Positions 44,631 through 53,214 of a stretch of DNA of 64,000 bases are shown one piece after another. Made by a program: the position numbers and the translations under genes. This DNA is from Acidobacteriaceae bacterium (GTDB lineage Bacteria; Acidobacteriota; Terriglobia; Terriglobales; Acidobacteriaceae). Below the pieces are notes generated by a model. The model was not told the origin of the DNA. It saw nothing but the letters and a program-made list of their open reading frames with translations, and did not search any database. Within the stretch, counting starts at the first letter, position 1; each line of letters starts with the position of its first letter. The stretch is from the NCBI GenBank assembly GCA_027307045.1, contig DAHUXR010000001.1, forward strand, positions 56,706 through 120,705. Direction: 5' to 3'.

Positions 44631-45806
44631 ATGACAACGGTTGCAGAGAGGGTTTCGGCAACGGCCAGCGTTAACGCGCGCGGGCGCTCAGAGCGTTCGG
44701 TGCGGTTTTATCGTCCTGAGCTGGATGTGCTGCGCTTCTTCGCCTTCCTGGGCGTGTTTATTTTTCATGCGGCTCCGCGCACCATGGATTTTTATGACCG
44801 TGCCGCATCTCCGCACTGGCTGAGTAGCTTGCTCATCCCTACGTTTGGCGCGGGCGCTTACGGCGTGGATTTATTTTTCGCGCTAAGCGCCTATCTGATA
44901 ACCAGTCTGCTGCTGCGCGAGCGTGCCACCACCGGAGCATTGGATCTGCGCGGCTTTTATCTTCGGCGCATTTTGCGCATATGGCCGCTGTACCTTGCTT
45001 TTGTCGCGTTTGCGGCGGCCTTTGCGGCCCTGGTTCCGGGGCAGAATCTACCGATGAAATATGTAGTCGGCTACAGCCTTCTGGCGGGGAACTGGGTTTA
45101 TGTTTTTTACGGTTTGCCGGCGTCTTTCGCGGTTCCGCTGTGGACCGTGTCAATTGAAGAACAGTTTTATCTGGCATGGCCGCTGGCGCTGCGCAAAGCT
45201 TCGGCTCGCGCGATGGCGATCATCGCCCTTGGAATATTGGTGGTGGCAAACGCGTGGCGCGTGTGGCTGGCAGTTTCCGCTGCGCCGGTTGAACGCATTG
45301 AATACAACACTTTCACGCGGCTTGATCCCATCGCGTTTGGAATCCTGATTGCATTGTTCGGCCACAAGCTCCCTTCTTTTACTCGTCTGCAACGCGCGGC
45401 GCTGCTCTGTTGCGGAGTTGTGACATGGATTGCGGTGTATGCGTTCACGGTTACCAGTCCTGCGTTGAAGTTCACTACGTGGCAGATGGCCGTGGGACAT
45501 CCGTTTACGGCGCTGGCCAGCACTGCGGTGCTGCTGTCAGTCCTGGGGACGCAGCACGCGTTCTTTCGCAATCGGGCGCTGCTCTATCTGGGAAAAATTT
45601 CTTACGGTCTTTACGTGCTGCATGAGTTCGCGCATTTCTGCGCCATTCGCCTGGTGCATGCCTCCACGCCTTTCATGGTCCTGGTGCAGTCGCTCGTGGG
45701 ATTGGCGCTGACCATCCTGCTGGCTGCGGCTTCGTATCGCTGGCTGGAAAGCCCATTTCTGCGATTGAAAGAACGCTTCGCGCATGTGCAGTCGCGGCCG
45801 GTATGA
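44631..45806 (+). CDS. Acyltransferase 3 family membrane protein (OafA/YrhL-like)
   Basis: A 391-residue integral membrane protein with about ten hydrophobic spans. It shows FYRPELDVLRFFAFLGVFIFHA (with the conserved His), the RRILRIWPLYLAFVAF segment (conserved R-x-x-R-I-x-P) and SVPLWTVSIEEQFYLAWPL-type sequence. The C-terminal sequence LLYLGKISYGLYVLHEFAH is typical too. These enzymes O-acylate surface polysaccharide or lipids. The ATG is directly after the DUF885 stop (TAA ATG). The next gene overlaps its stop by 4 bp, so all three are co-transcribed. Confidence 0.9.
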   Translation: MTTVAERVSATASVNARGRSERSVRFYRPELDVLRFFAFLGVFIFHAAPRTMDFYDRAASPHWLSSLLIPTFGAGAYGVDLFFALSAYLITSLLLRERATTGALDLRGFYLRRILRIWPLYLAFVAFAAAFAALVPGQNLPMKYVVGYSLLAGNWVYVFYGLPASFAVPLWTVSIEEQFYLAWPLALRKASARAMAIIALGILVVANAWRVWLAVSAAPVERIEYNTFTRLDPIAFGILIALFGHKLPSFTRLQRAALLCCGVVTWIAVYAFTVTSPALKFTTWQMAVGHPFTALASTAVLLSVLGTQHAFFRNRALLYLGKISYGLYVLHEFAHFCAIRLVHASTPFMVLVQSLVGLALTILLAAASYRWLESPFLRLKERFAHVQSRPV

Positions 45807-46423
45807 CGCCCGATGCCAAGCTGCTGCGACGCGCTTTCTTCAATCGCGATCCGCGGATAGTCGCGCATGAATTGTTGGGCAAGTTGATCGTCCGTCGCGA
45901 AGCTCGCAAGCAGCTTGCGGGACGCATCGTTGAAGTGGAGGCTTATCTTGGCGCGGGCGATCTTGCGGCGCACGCCGCCGCCGGCCATACTCCTCGCAAT
46001 GCCGTGCTCTGGGGACCTCCGGGACACGCTTATGTTTACTTCATTTATGGCGTGCATTACTGCCTTAATATTTCCTGTCTGCCTGCGGGCGAAGCGGGCT
46101 GCATTCTGATCCGTGCTCTGGAGCCCGTGAGTGGCTTGCGCAACATGGCGGAAGCGCGGGGGCTGGCCGATCTCGAACTCCCGTCGGTCCGCGATTTGCG
46201 CAAGCTGGCCAGCGGTCCGGGCAAGCTGTGCGAAGCGCTGAGCATTACGCGTCCGCGGGATAATGCAAAAGACATGCTTTCTCCTAAATCGGACCTCCAA
46301 GTAATGAGCGACGACTTTCGCGTGCAGGAAGTTGCGGTCACACAGCGCATCGGAATTACTAAAGCGGCGGAGCTGCCGTTGCGGTATGTGATTGCAGGAA
46401 ATTCCTTCGTTTCAAAAAAGTAA
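45803..46423 (+). CDS. mpg: 3-methyladenine DNA glycosylase (MPG/AAG family)
   Basis: A 206-residue base-excision repair enzyme that removes alkylated purines. It shows LLGKLIVRREARKQLAGRIVEVEAYLGAGDLAAHA with catalytic Glu in VEAY, TPRNAVLWGPPGHAYVYFIYG and the C-terminal CILIRALEPVSGLRNMAEARG, GPGKLCEALSI. Length and order match bacterial AAG proteins. It overlaps the acyltransferase by 4 bp (ATGA), which is an odd partner; the operon seems to be opportunistic. Confidence 0.93.
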   Translation: MTPDAKLLRRAFFNRDPRIVAHELLGKLIVRREARKQLAGRIVEVEAYLGAGDLAAHAAAGHTPRNAVLWGPPGHAYVYFIYGVHYCLNISCLPAGEAGCILIRALEPVSGLRNMAEARGLADLELPSVRDLRKLASGPGKLCEALSITRPRDNAKDMLSPKSDLQVMSDDFRVQEVAVTQRIGITKAAELPLRYVIAGNSFVSKK

Positions 46424-46446
46424 GCCGCCAAGCTCTTGCTAGAAAT

Positions 46447-47316
46447 CTATCTTGGCTCCGCCGCATTTCCTTTTCCCGTCACCAAAATATTGTCGATCAA
46501 CCTTGTACTTCCCACGTAAGCCGCCACTGCAACCAGCGCGCCGCCGGAAATATCGGCCACGGGCTCGAGCGTGTCGCGGTTTACGATCTCAAAATAATCC
46601 AGTTTGACCGCGGCTTCTTCCGCCATCACCTGTGCACCGGCGACTTTCAGCCGCGCAGAGCTGCTTTCACCGCGATCCGCCAGCGTCTGCACGCGCATCA
46701 GCGAGCGATACAAAACCAGCGCCTGCTTGCGCTGATCGGGATTCAGGTAGGCGTTGCGTGAGCTCATCGCAAGTCCATCGGCTTCGCGCATGATCGGGCA
46801 GACCACGATTCGCACATCAAAATTCAGGTCGTGCACCATCTTGTTGATGATGGCTACCTGCGCGGCGTCTTTCTGTCCGAAAAAAGCAAAGTCAGGCTGC
46901 ACGATGTTGAACAGCTTGGCCACCACGGTGGTTACGCCGCGGAAATGTCCAGGACGCGAATGGCCATCCAGTTTTTCGCTCAGGCCTTCCACGTTCACCC
47001 ACGTCGTCGCGCCGGGAGGATACATCTCTTCCACCGACGGCAGAAAAAGATAATCGCATTTCTCCGCGGCCAGCATGGCTGAATCTTTTTCCGCGTCTCG
47101 CGGATACTTGCTGAAATCTTCCGTCGGCCCAAACTGCAAGGGATTCACAAAGACTGAGGTGATCACCACGTCAGCCTGCGCGCGCGCCGTGCGCACCAGT
47201 GAGAGATGTCCCTGATGCAACGCGCCCATCGTAGGCACAAAGCCCACGCGTTTGCCGGCGCGGCGTGCCTCTTTGCTTACAACTGTAACTTCTGCGGCAG
47301 AAGCGAGAATGAGCAT
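46447..47316 (-). CDS. panC: Pantothenate synthetase
   Basis: A 289-residue ligase joining pantoate and beta-alanine with ATP. Signatures are RVGFVPTMGALHQGHLSLVRTA (HxGH motif), NPLQFGPTEDFSKYPRD, VVAKLFNIVQPDFAFFGQKDAAQVAII and MREADGLAMSSRNAYL with the KMSKS-like segment. Length is normal. panB lies upstream on the same strand, separated by a 165-bp spacer holding an inverted-repeat element. Confidence 0.96.
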   Translation of the reverse strand: MLILASAAEVTVVSKEARRAGKRVGFVPTMGALHQGHLSLVRTARAQADVVITSVFVNPLQFGPTEDFSKYPRDAEKDSAMLAAEKCDYLFLPSVEEMYPPGATTWVNVEGLSEKLDGHSRPGHFRGVTTVVAKLFNIVQPDFAFFGQKDAAQVAIINKMVHDLNFDVRIVVCPIMREADGLAMSSRNAYLNPDQRKQALVLYRSLMRVQTLADRGESSSARLKVAGAQVMAEEAAVKLDYFEIVNRDTLEPVADISGGALVAVAAYVGSTRLIDNILVTGKGNAAEPR

Positions 47317-47326
47317 GGGGGAAGGC

Positions 47327-47469
47327 GGTACTTAGTATTTGGTACTTAGTAATTGGTTACGCAAAATTAAATCCTCGACAAATCGGATAATCTTCACAAC
47401 GATGTCTGGGGCCTGATTATTTCACCGGCTCCGGAGTGGCTCACTACCAAGTACCAAATACTAAGTACC
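47327..47469. repeat. 143-bp element with 21-bp perfect inverted ends, between panB and panC
   Basis: The left end 47327-47347 (GGTACTTAGTATTTGG...) is the exact reverse complement of 47449-47469 (...CCAAATACTAAGTACC). The interior is about 100 bp without coding capacity. The arms contain internal GGTACTTAGTA-like repeats. The structure fits a small non-autonomous element or a large hairpin in the panB-panC transcript. Confidence 0.7.
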
Positions 47470-47481
47470 AATTGCCAGCCG

Positions 47482-48405
47482 TTACTTCGCGTACGCCTTC
47501 ATTTCCTTGCGTCTCAAAATCGCTTCCAGCTCCGCCTTGGTGTCCTTGGGCAGATGGTACGATTCCGCGTCGTTGGGATACATGCGCGTCTCAACGTCGG
47601 CCTTGAACTGCTGCACGGCATTGGTAAAGAGCGCGGCGGCATCGCCATACTGGCGCACAAATTTTGCCGGCGGCGCAAACGTCAGGTTCACCAGATCATG
47701 GAAGACCAGCACCTGGCCGTCGCAGTCGGGGCCGGCGCCAATGCCAATCGTCGGCGCGCTCACCTCGCGGGTAATCATCTGTGCAACTTCGCGCGGCACG
47801 CCTTCCAGCACGATCGAAAACACTCCGGCCTTATCCAGCGCAACGGCGTCTTTCACCAGGCGCTCAATGCCGGAAAAATCCTTGCCCTGGACTTTATATC
47901 CGCCCATCTTATGCAGTGACTGCGGCGTCAACCCAATATGCCCCATCACCGGCACTTCAGCGTCGAGCACGCGCTTCACCAGTCCCACGCGTTGCGCGCC
48001 GCCTTCCAGTTTTACGGCTTCAGCGCCCGCTTCCTTCACAAAGCGCAGGGCGTTGTGCACGCCGCTTTTTTCGTCTTCATGGTAGGCGCCAAAGGGCATG
48101 TCGGCAATCACCATGGCCGCCCGCACCGCGCGCCGCACGGCCCGCGTGTGGTGCAGCATTTCTTCCATCGTAACGGGCAGGGTGTTGTCATAGCCCAGCA
48201 CAACCTGGGCCAGTGAGTCGCCCACCAGGATCATGTCAATCCCAGCCTGGTCCACCAGCCGCGCCGTGGCGTAGTCATACGCCGTGAGGCAGGTAATGGG
48301 CTCATGCTGCAGCTTTTTCTCGTGGATTGTGGTGGTGGTAATTTTCGGTCGGATAGCCGGTTGAGCGCCGTGAAGCTGCCCCCCGTTAAACGAAGTGATG
48401 CTCAT
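47482..48405 (-). CDS. panB: 3-methyl-2-oxobutanoate hydroxymethyltransferase
   Basis: A 307-residue TIM-barrel enzyme giving ketopantoate, the first committed step of pantothenate synthesis. Signatures are LTAYDYATARLVDQAGIDMILVGDSLAQVVLG, VVADMPFGAY-like MVIADMPFGAYHE, AEAVKLEGGAQRV, PVMGHIGLTPQSLHKMGGYKVQG and PTIGIGAGPDCDGQVLVFHDLVN. The start at 48405 is set by GGAGG four bases before the ATG; an upstream start would add 16 unconserved residues. Confidence 0.96.
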   Translation of the reverse strand: MSITSFNGGQLHGAQPAIRPKITTTTIHEKKLQHEPITCLTAYDYATARLVDQAGIDMILVGDSLAQVVLGYDNTLPVTMEEMLHHTRAVRRAVRAAMVIADMPFGAYHEDEKSGVHNALRFVKEAGAEAVKLEGGAQRVGLVKRVLDAEVPVMGHIGLTPQSLHKMGGYKVQGKDFSGIERLVKDAVALDKAGVFSIVLEGVPREVAQMITREVSAPTIGIGAGPDCDGQVLVFHDLVNLTFAPPAKFVRQYGDAAALFTNAVQQFKADVETRMYPNDAESYHLPKDTKAELEAILRRKEMKAYAK

Positions 48406-48562
48406 TTTGCCTCCAGTGCAGTTCGGGAACTCCCGATACCGCCTGTTCGTCACACATTAGGATGCGGACACCGATATTGTAGTCATAAGGAAAGTGCGGG
48501 TCTAGGGGAAAAGCTGGTCCCGTGTCCGCCCAGTATCCTGTCCGACCCTCAGGGCTCGTGTG

Positions 48563-48584
48563 GCACCGCCGCCCTCGGCGGTGC
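48563..48584. repeat. Perfect 9-bp stem REP-like hairpin
   Basis: GCACCGCCG and CGGCGGTGC flank a CCCT loop. There is no T-run, so a REP-type element is more likely than a terminator. Confidence 0.6.
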
Positions 48585-48872
48585 TCCGACCTTGGCTGTT
48601 TCCGCGTCTCAGCGCCCGGGGCCCCCAGCAAACCTGGTTTTGGTTTGTTGGGGTGGTCGACTCCGCGGTGGAACTTTTGGTTTTCCGATCACGTGCCATT
48701 CCGGCGATGTCGGCGATCACGGCGATCCCACCCCCCCTCCCTGGGTATCCCAAGGTATCCCAGATTGGCGTGGGTTTCACAGGTATCATTCGATTCCGGC
48801 CCTGTTTGGCGTGCACTTCAGCCACTAAGGCCCAAATTGGCGTAGGTTCCAGCAGGGTTCGGTTTGTGTTTT

Positions 48873-48960
48873 GGCCAAGAGCTAAAGGCCAAAAGCTAAA
48901 GGCCAAAAGCCAAAGGCCAAAAGCCAAGGGCCAAAAGCCAAGGGCCAAAAGCCAAGGGCC
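48873..48960. repeat. Six-copy 14-bp tandem repeat
   Basis: Six copies of GGCCAAAAGCCAAG (early copies are AGAGCTAAA/AAAGCTAAA variants), then a final GGCC. The copies become more uniform toward the right, as expected from slippage or recent expansion. Confidence 0.9.
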
Positions 48961-49242
48961 TTCCTTCGCTAGCTGCTTGTTGTCAAAGACCGTCCACTAC
49001 TTCACCTTTTCGCTCTGGAGCGAATTTCCCACTTTATCATTTTGTTCGCCTTTCTGTCAAGGAAAAAGCGCTCTCGCCAATCAAGAAATTGTCCATTCAC
49101 AGGGCGGAGCAGGCATTTATGCGTTCAGTTTCATAACATCCTTTACAGATTGTTCCGAGACATCCTTTACACTCCTGCCTGTGCCGAAGGCTCGAAAGCT
49201 CGTCTGCGCACCCTCGATGTACTCCCAACTAAGATGGTGGAC

Positions 49243-49262
49243 CGCAGGCGCCCTCGCCTGCG
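49243..49262. repeat. Perfect 8-bp stem REP-like hairpin
   Basis: CGCAGGCG and CGCCTGCG flank a CCCT loop, the same loop as in the hairpin at 48563, which suggests one repeat family. Confidence 0.6.
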
Positions 49263-49311
49263 CACCAGGGGCTTCAGGATTTTGTCGCACAGGGCCGGGG
49301 ATTCAACGGAA

Positions 49312-49616
49312 TCAGCCTCAACCATGGAAGCTCTCACCTTTTTCGTAATCCAGCCCGCACCCGTGGCTTTTTTTGATCGCTAGGTGCTTGCTTATTGTGA
49401 CTCCATGGGACGAAGAATTATTACTTGCGGGATTACAAAAAGCGGCTTGAAACTCAAATTGTCGGCGGAGCCTTTAACTGGAAACTATCGAACTCTGTCG
49501 TCCTGAGCGGCACGGCGCGACCCAGGGAGCGACGTAAAGTCGAAGGATCCCGAGGTCGCATCCTTGACCATGCCGCCTCAGGGAGTTCTACCGAGACATG
49601 GTTGTTTTCCAGCAAA
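49312..49616. repeat. Direct repeat flanking doxX, left copy
   Basis: Shared blocks in the same order as 50289-50576 include TTTTTCGTAATCCAGCC, GATTACAAAA, GGCGGAGCCT and the roughly 97-bp dispersed repeat at 49496-49592. The two units are about 965 bp apart. The right unit covers the 5' end and upstream region of doxX, so the left unit may mark a former second copy of that gene start. Confidence 0.7.
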
Positions 49617-49702
49617 TTCAGGATGGGCGATGGAGCACCTGCCTGCTCTATCTTCAAAATGAAGAAGTACCGCCTGAGGGCCGTTGCCAGGCGGAGATTC
49701 TT

Positions 49703-50302
49703 CTATCTGCGGGCGCTGATCCAAGAACCGACTCCCATCAAGGTGACGACCAGCAAGACAACCAGCGCCGCGATCGTCCGGTGATAGCGTCGCACCTTTG
49801 TCGGTTCGCCCGCTTGATCGGTCCAGAACACTCCCACCAGCGCATGGCGGCTGCGCCAGAGGATGGCCAACATGGATGCGAAGATAAATACCGATGTGCC
49901 CATTGCGCCCCAGGCGATGTGAAAAAACACGTTGATCATCACGATGTTGGTCATTACCGGCAACGTCAGGGCCGCGCCCAGCAGCGCGCTCTTGCGGAAC
50001 AACAGCAGCGCGCCGCCGCCAAGCTGGACCAGTCCCAGAATGACCGCATAGGCATGGGAATGGGCGTAATAGAACCAGGCAAGCTGATAGCCGCTGAGCG
50101 ATCCCACCGGCCGCAGCGCAATCTCCGGCGGAAGGCTGAACTGCCTGCCCAGCATCTTGCTCGAGGCATACATAAAGAGCAGAAACGCGGAAAGATACCG
50201 CAGCCAATCCAGATATTTGGGATAAGGGGCCCTGAATTCAGCCTCACCGGAGTCAGCCTCAGCCACTGATTGAGCCTCAGCCAAAGATTCAGCCTGAGCC
50301 AT
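49703..50302 (-). CDS. DoxX family membrane protein
   Basis: A 199-residue protein with four hydrophobic spans. The first reads WLRYLSAFLLFMYASSKMLG, followed by HAYAVILGLVQLGGGALLLF and AALTLPVMTNIVMINVFFH. This is the DoxX/DoxD-like quinone-associated fold; the role is unknown. The N-terminus (ESLAEAQSVAEADSGEAEF) is acidic and has a 12-bp-type repeat. Direct repeats of about 290 bp flank the gene. Confidence 0.75.
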   Translation of the reverse strand: MAQAESLAEAQSVAEADSGEAEFRAPYPKYLDWLRYLSAFLLFMYASSKMLGRQFSLPPEIALRPVGSLSGYQLAWFYYAHSHAYAVILGLVQLGGGALLLFRKSALLGAALTLPVMTNIVMINVFFHIAWGAMGTSVFIFASMLAILWRSRHALVGVFWTDQAGEPTKVRRYHRTIAALVVLLVVTLMGVGSWISARR

Positions 50303-50576
50303 GGAAACCGCCTTTTTCGTAATCCAGCCTCGCGCGATGGTTTTTTGAGCGACACGGCTTGCTTATGGTGACTCCACTGGCAACCAATTATTACCTGCAG
50401 GATTACAAAAAATGACGAAACTGCCGGCGGAGCCTGACCCTGAAATTTTCAACCCTGTCATCCTGAGCGGCACGGAGCGACGCAAGGCGCGACGTAAAGT
50501 CGAAGGACCCCGAGGTCGCATCCTTGACCATGCCGCTTCAGGGAGTTCTACCGAGACATGGTTACTTCCCAGCAAA
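50289..50576. repeat. Direct repeat flanking doxX, right copy (contains dispersed repeat copy 3)
   Basis: Homologous to 49312-49616. It includes the dispersed repeat at 50456-50552 (TGTCATCCTGAGCGGCAC ... GTCGCATCC ... CAGGGAGTTCTACC), which also occurs inverted at 5566-5662. The rest, up to the transposase remnant, carries no gene. Confidence 0.7.
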
Positions 50577-50719
50577 CATGCAGGCCCGTTTTATCTTCAA
50601 AAGTGAAGCGGGATTGATCTGGCCTATCTTTGCATTCCACAGCCTGACTCGCAACAATCGGTAACACTGCGGGACGCAAGGGATTGGGTACCTGGGAAAA
50701 TTGTGCACCAGCGATACAC

Positions 50720-51234
50720 GAGTCCCGTAGGTGGCGACACACCTTCTCTGCGATGTAAGATTACCGCCCCAAACGGAGAACACATGTCCCACAGCTACGC
50801 ACAAAACCATATCCACCTTGTCTTCATGAGAAGGTATTTGCCCGCGCGACTTTCTGCCGCGCTTGTGGGCATACACGGCTGCCATCTGCAAAAATCATGA
50901 TCTGTTGACCTTTGCCGTCGGCGGCATGGAAGACCACATGCATCTCCTTTTCCGGCTGCCTCCCACAATGCCGGGCAGAAGCCGTGGCCCTTGTGAAATC
51001 CAATTCCTCAACGTGGATCAAAGAACAGCGAAAGAATTTTGCGTGGCAGGAAGGATACGGGGCCTTTAGCGCGAGCTCTTCCCAGATCTCGACCGTAATT
51101 AAATACATCGACAATCAGGAAGCGCATCACCGCAAGATCAGCTTTGAAGACGAGTTCATATCCTTATTGAAGAAACACAAAATACCCTACGACCCGAAAT
51201 ATGTATTCGGTTAGTGTCGCCGCCTACGGGGCTC
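50720..51234 (+). mobile_element. Decayed IS200/REP-associated Y1 transposase element with inverted ends
   Basis: Inverted repeats of 21 bp (50720-50740 and 51214-51234) match at 19 positions: GAGTCCCGTAGGTGGCGACAC against GAGCCCCGTAGGCGGCGACAC on the other strand. They bracket the transposase remnant, and the right arm starts at the last base of its stop codon. The layout resembles RAYT genes with flanking REP sequences. Confidence 0.7.
50784..51214 (+). pseudogene. Frameshifted Y1 (IS200/RAYT-type) transposase
   Basis: Three frames join into one transposase. MSHSYAQNHIHLVF begins at 50784. The second frame gives RDFLPRLWAYTAAICKNHD and FAVGGMEDHMHLLFRLPP, with the HUH motif (HMH). The third gives AEAVALVKSNSSTWIKEQRK, FAWQEGYGAF and YIDNQEAHHRKISFEDEF to the stop at 51214. 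Shifts lie near 50828 and 50972. The catalytic Tyr region (VIKYID) survives. The protein cannot be made in one piece without correction. Confidence 0.8.
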
Positions 51235-51359
51235 GCATCGGTAGCTGCAAACGTTTCCCAGGGCTTCCGCACCTGGGCTAGGATTGTTCGCGCTCTCCGG
51301 CGCTGGAGTGTCGAAGCGTTGGCGGCCGTGTGCCGGCTTTCAGATGTCGAGGTCGATCA

Positions 51360-52160
51360 TCACAGCCGCGATTCACCGCGCAGACGCGCAGTCGCGGAGA
51401 ATGGCAGCGCAACCTGTTTCGCACTTGGCAGCGGCTTGCCGACCGGAATCGGCTCTTCACGGTATAGCCGAATAGTATTTCGCACGGCGGAAATCACCAT
51501 AATCAGCAACATGCCGGAAATGCCGAGCGTCCCTGCCACGTCGAAAAGCCGGTGAGCGCGGCCGAAGAGATGCACGGTGGACTTCCACAGCACCGCAAGA
51601 TTGCCGAGGGAAAGCAGGATTCGCAATTCCGTGGGTCCCATCTTGTAGTAGGAAATCTTGAAGTCGCCCACGGCGTATGTGGCCAGATAAATTTCAACCG
51701 ACAACATTAGATAAGCGATGAGCAATCCCAGCGCGACCGCCGGTGACATGTATCGCGACAGCGCCAGGCCGCCGAGAAGGAAGAACGCGCTGAAAGCGTC
51801 CACAATATGGTCAACATAAAAGCCGTAGCGCGGGCGCGAGTGGTCACGGAAGCGGGCCAGCGTTCCGTCCAGCGAGTCGCCCAGCCAGTTGAGCGCCAGG
51901 CAAATCACGACCACAATCAAGCCAAGGCGGTTGCTGGCGGACCACCAGTAAGCCGCGCTGGCCGCCGCCATGGAAAGCAAGCCGAGCAATGTCAGATGGT
52001 CAGAGTTAATCCACGCAGGCGTCCGGGCAGCCAGCCAGATCAGGGCGCGTTTTTCCGCGTTGGCCAGGAAGCTTTGCTGGATCCGCTTGGCTTCCCGGAA
52101 GCTCGTCTTGCTTGAGCTAGGGTTAGAAATGGTTTGGGTGGATGGCCGATGGTTGAGCAT
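51360..52160 (-). CDS. CDP-alcohol phosphatidyltransferase family protein
   Basis: A 266-residue membrane protein. The family motif is LGDSLDGTLARFRDHSRPRYGFYVDHIVDAF, matching D-x2-D-G-x2-A-R...G-x3-D-x3-D. About six hydrophobic spans follow. The enzymes transfer a phosphoalcohol from CDP-lipid or CDP-alcohol; the product here is unknown. The start at 52160 is set by a strong GGAGGTGA eight bases upstream; a GTG inside that site is not used. It has a long unusual leader (52161-52395). Confidence 0.85.
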   Translation of the reverse strand: MLNHRPSTQTISNPSSSKTSFREAKRIQQSFLANAEKRALIWLAARTPAWINSDHLTLLGLLSMAAASAAYWWSASNRLGLIVVVICLALNWLGDSLDGTLARFRDHSRPRYGFYVDHIVDAFSAFFLLGGLALSRYMSPAVALGLLIAYLMLSVEIYLATYAVGDFKISYYKMGPTELRILLSLGNLAVLWKSTVHLFGRAHRLFDVAGTLGISGMLLIMVISAVRNTIRLYREEPIPVGKPLPSAKQVALPFSATARLRGESRL

Positions 52161-52395
52161 TTTTTGAATCACCTCCGATTCACGATTCGCCTGCGACCCG
52201 GAGCAAGGGGCTGGAAGAAAGCCTTGGAAGGAGCGCGCTTTTCCGCCAGACCCCGCTGCGGTCGCTTGCTATGAGGGCACTTTGCTCCCGGACGAAATCA
52301 ACCGGCAATGCACCCGCGCTCAACTGCGGGTAAAACCAGTATCAACTACGTAAGTAACGGAAAAAACGATGGTTAGAACGCTCTGGAGATCAAAA
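52161..52395. other. Gene-free divergent spacer with inverted repeat
   Basis: The long leader of the phosphatidyltransferase gene contains GGAGCAA and TTGCTCC arms about 70 bases apart and a GCGGGT/ACCCGC-type pair, so the message may fold. No known riboswitch pattern was recognised. Confidence 0.35.
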
Positions 52396-52530
52396 ATGCA
52401 AGTCGAAACAAAGCCGGCTGAGGTCGGAAAGTCCAGAAAAAGCCAGTTGGGTGCCGCCGGGAATGGTGCGCAGCATGGTACGGGGTCAAAGAATATCCTT
52501 GAGCAGCGGGGACGGCAGGCAGCAGAATGA
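52396..52530 (+). CDS. Possible 44-residue small protein
   Basis: ATG at 52396, preceded by GGAG eight bases away, opens 44 codons ending TGA at 52528-52530, 6 bp before the VOC gene start. The product is polar (MQVETKPAEVGKSRKSQLG...). The role is unknown and the call rests only on the start site and position. Confidence 0.3.
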   Translation: MQVETKPAEVGKSRKSQLGAAGNGAQHGTGSKNILEQRGRQAAE

Positions 52531-52536
52531 GAAACC

Positions 52537-52926
52537 GTGTTCACTTATAAAGGCGTCGACCACATTGCGCTGGTAACCAGGAAGCTGGCAGCCATGAAGA
52601 CCTTTTATATTGAGAAGCTGGGAATGACCCTGGAACAAGAGAGCAAATCAAAGGCCGGTTACAACATTGTGACGCTCCGGGCTGGGGAGTCGCTGGTCGA
52701 TTTGTTTGAAGCTTCGCCCACAAACCCGGCGCCCACGGCCAATTTGAGCGAAGAACATATTTGCCTATCTGCCACAGGATCAAGTATTTACGACGTCATC
52801 GCCACCTTCAAGCGCAAGGGGATGGATCCCTCGCCGGCGGAGGTCAACAACGGGTCGAAAGGCAAAGGGCTTTCCACCTGGGTGCGCGATCCGGACGGTC
52901 ATAAGATCGAAATCAAGATGGATTGA
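52537..52926 (+). CDS. VOC (glyoxalase/dioxygenase fold) protein
   Basis: A 129-residue VOC-fold protein: VDHIALVTRKLAAMKTFYIEKLGM, then GESLVDLFEA and, near the end, TWVRDPDGHKIEIKMD. These give His and Glu ligands typical of metal-binding VOC domains. It could be a glyoxalase-like lyase, isomerase or binding protein. The start is GTG (gtgttcactt) with no strong ribosome-binding site. Confidence 0.85.
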   Translation: MFTYKGVDHIALVTRKLAAMKTFYIEKLGMTLEQESKSKAGYNIVTLRAGESLVDLFEASPTNPAPTANLSEEHICLSATGSSIYDVIATFKRKGMDPSPAEVNNGSKGKGLSTWVRDPDGHKIEIKMD

Positions 52927-53214
52927 AGCCACGGACGGAAGCAAAAAACACTTTCATAGGCCTTAGATTTTGCACTAGAATCTGTGCACGCTGGCGTTTT
53001 GATGGGAAGCGAGAAAAGCCTTTAAACATCGGATCGGGACATGGCCTTTGTGCTTGGTACATGTCCCAATACCATCTTGCGATGTACTAAGTAAAAGCTT
53101 CTAATCACAACTGCTTGAGTTAGTCAGCACGGCAACATAAAAATAAAGACCAGTTGGCGAACCCTCAATAGCTTCCCCGAGTCGCCGATGCTCTAGTTTT
53201 CTCCAGGAGAGTTT

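Larger units (their letters stand above)
48406..49702. other. 1.3-kb repeat-rich non-coding region
   Basis: Long open frames here are low-complexity and lack any domain, so no gene is called. The stretch holds two perfect REP-like hairpins (48563-48584 and 49243-49262), a pair of diverged direct repeats (CCCAGATTGGCGTGGGTTT / CCCAAATTGGCGTAGGTTC), a six-copy 14-bp tandem repeat (48873-48960) and the left direct repeat of the doxX segment (49312-49616). Confidence 0.6.

Noticed and set aside
47327-47469. Inverted repeat as a rho-independent terminator after panB
   Set aside because: The arms are about 100 bases apart and no T-run follows; panB-panC co-transcription would be interrupted for no clear reason.
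48873-48960. Tandem repeat as a possible CRISPR array
   Set aside because: Units are directly adjacent with no unique spacers, and no cas genes are present.
48560-49348. A 262-codon plus-strand frame in the repeat region
   Set aside because: The product is made of translated repeats (KAKSQRPKAKG-like) and stop-poor low-complexity DNA, without a ribosome-binding site or domain.
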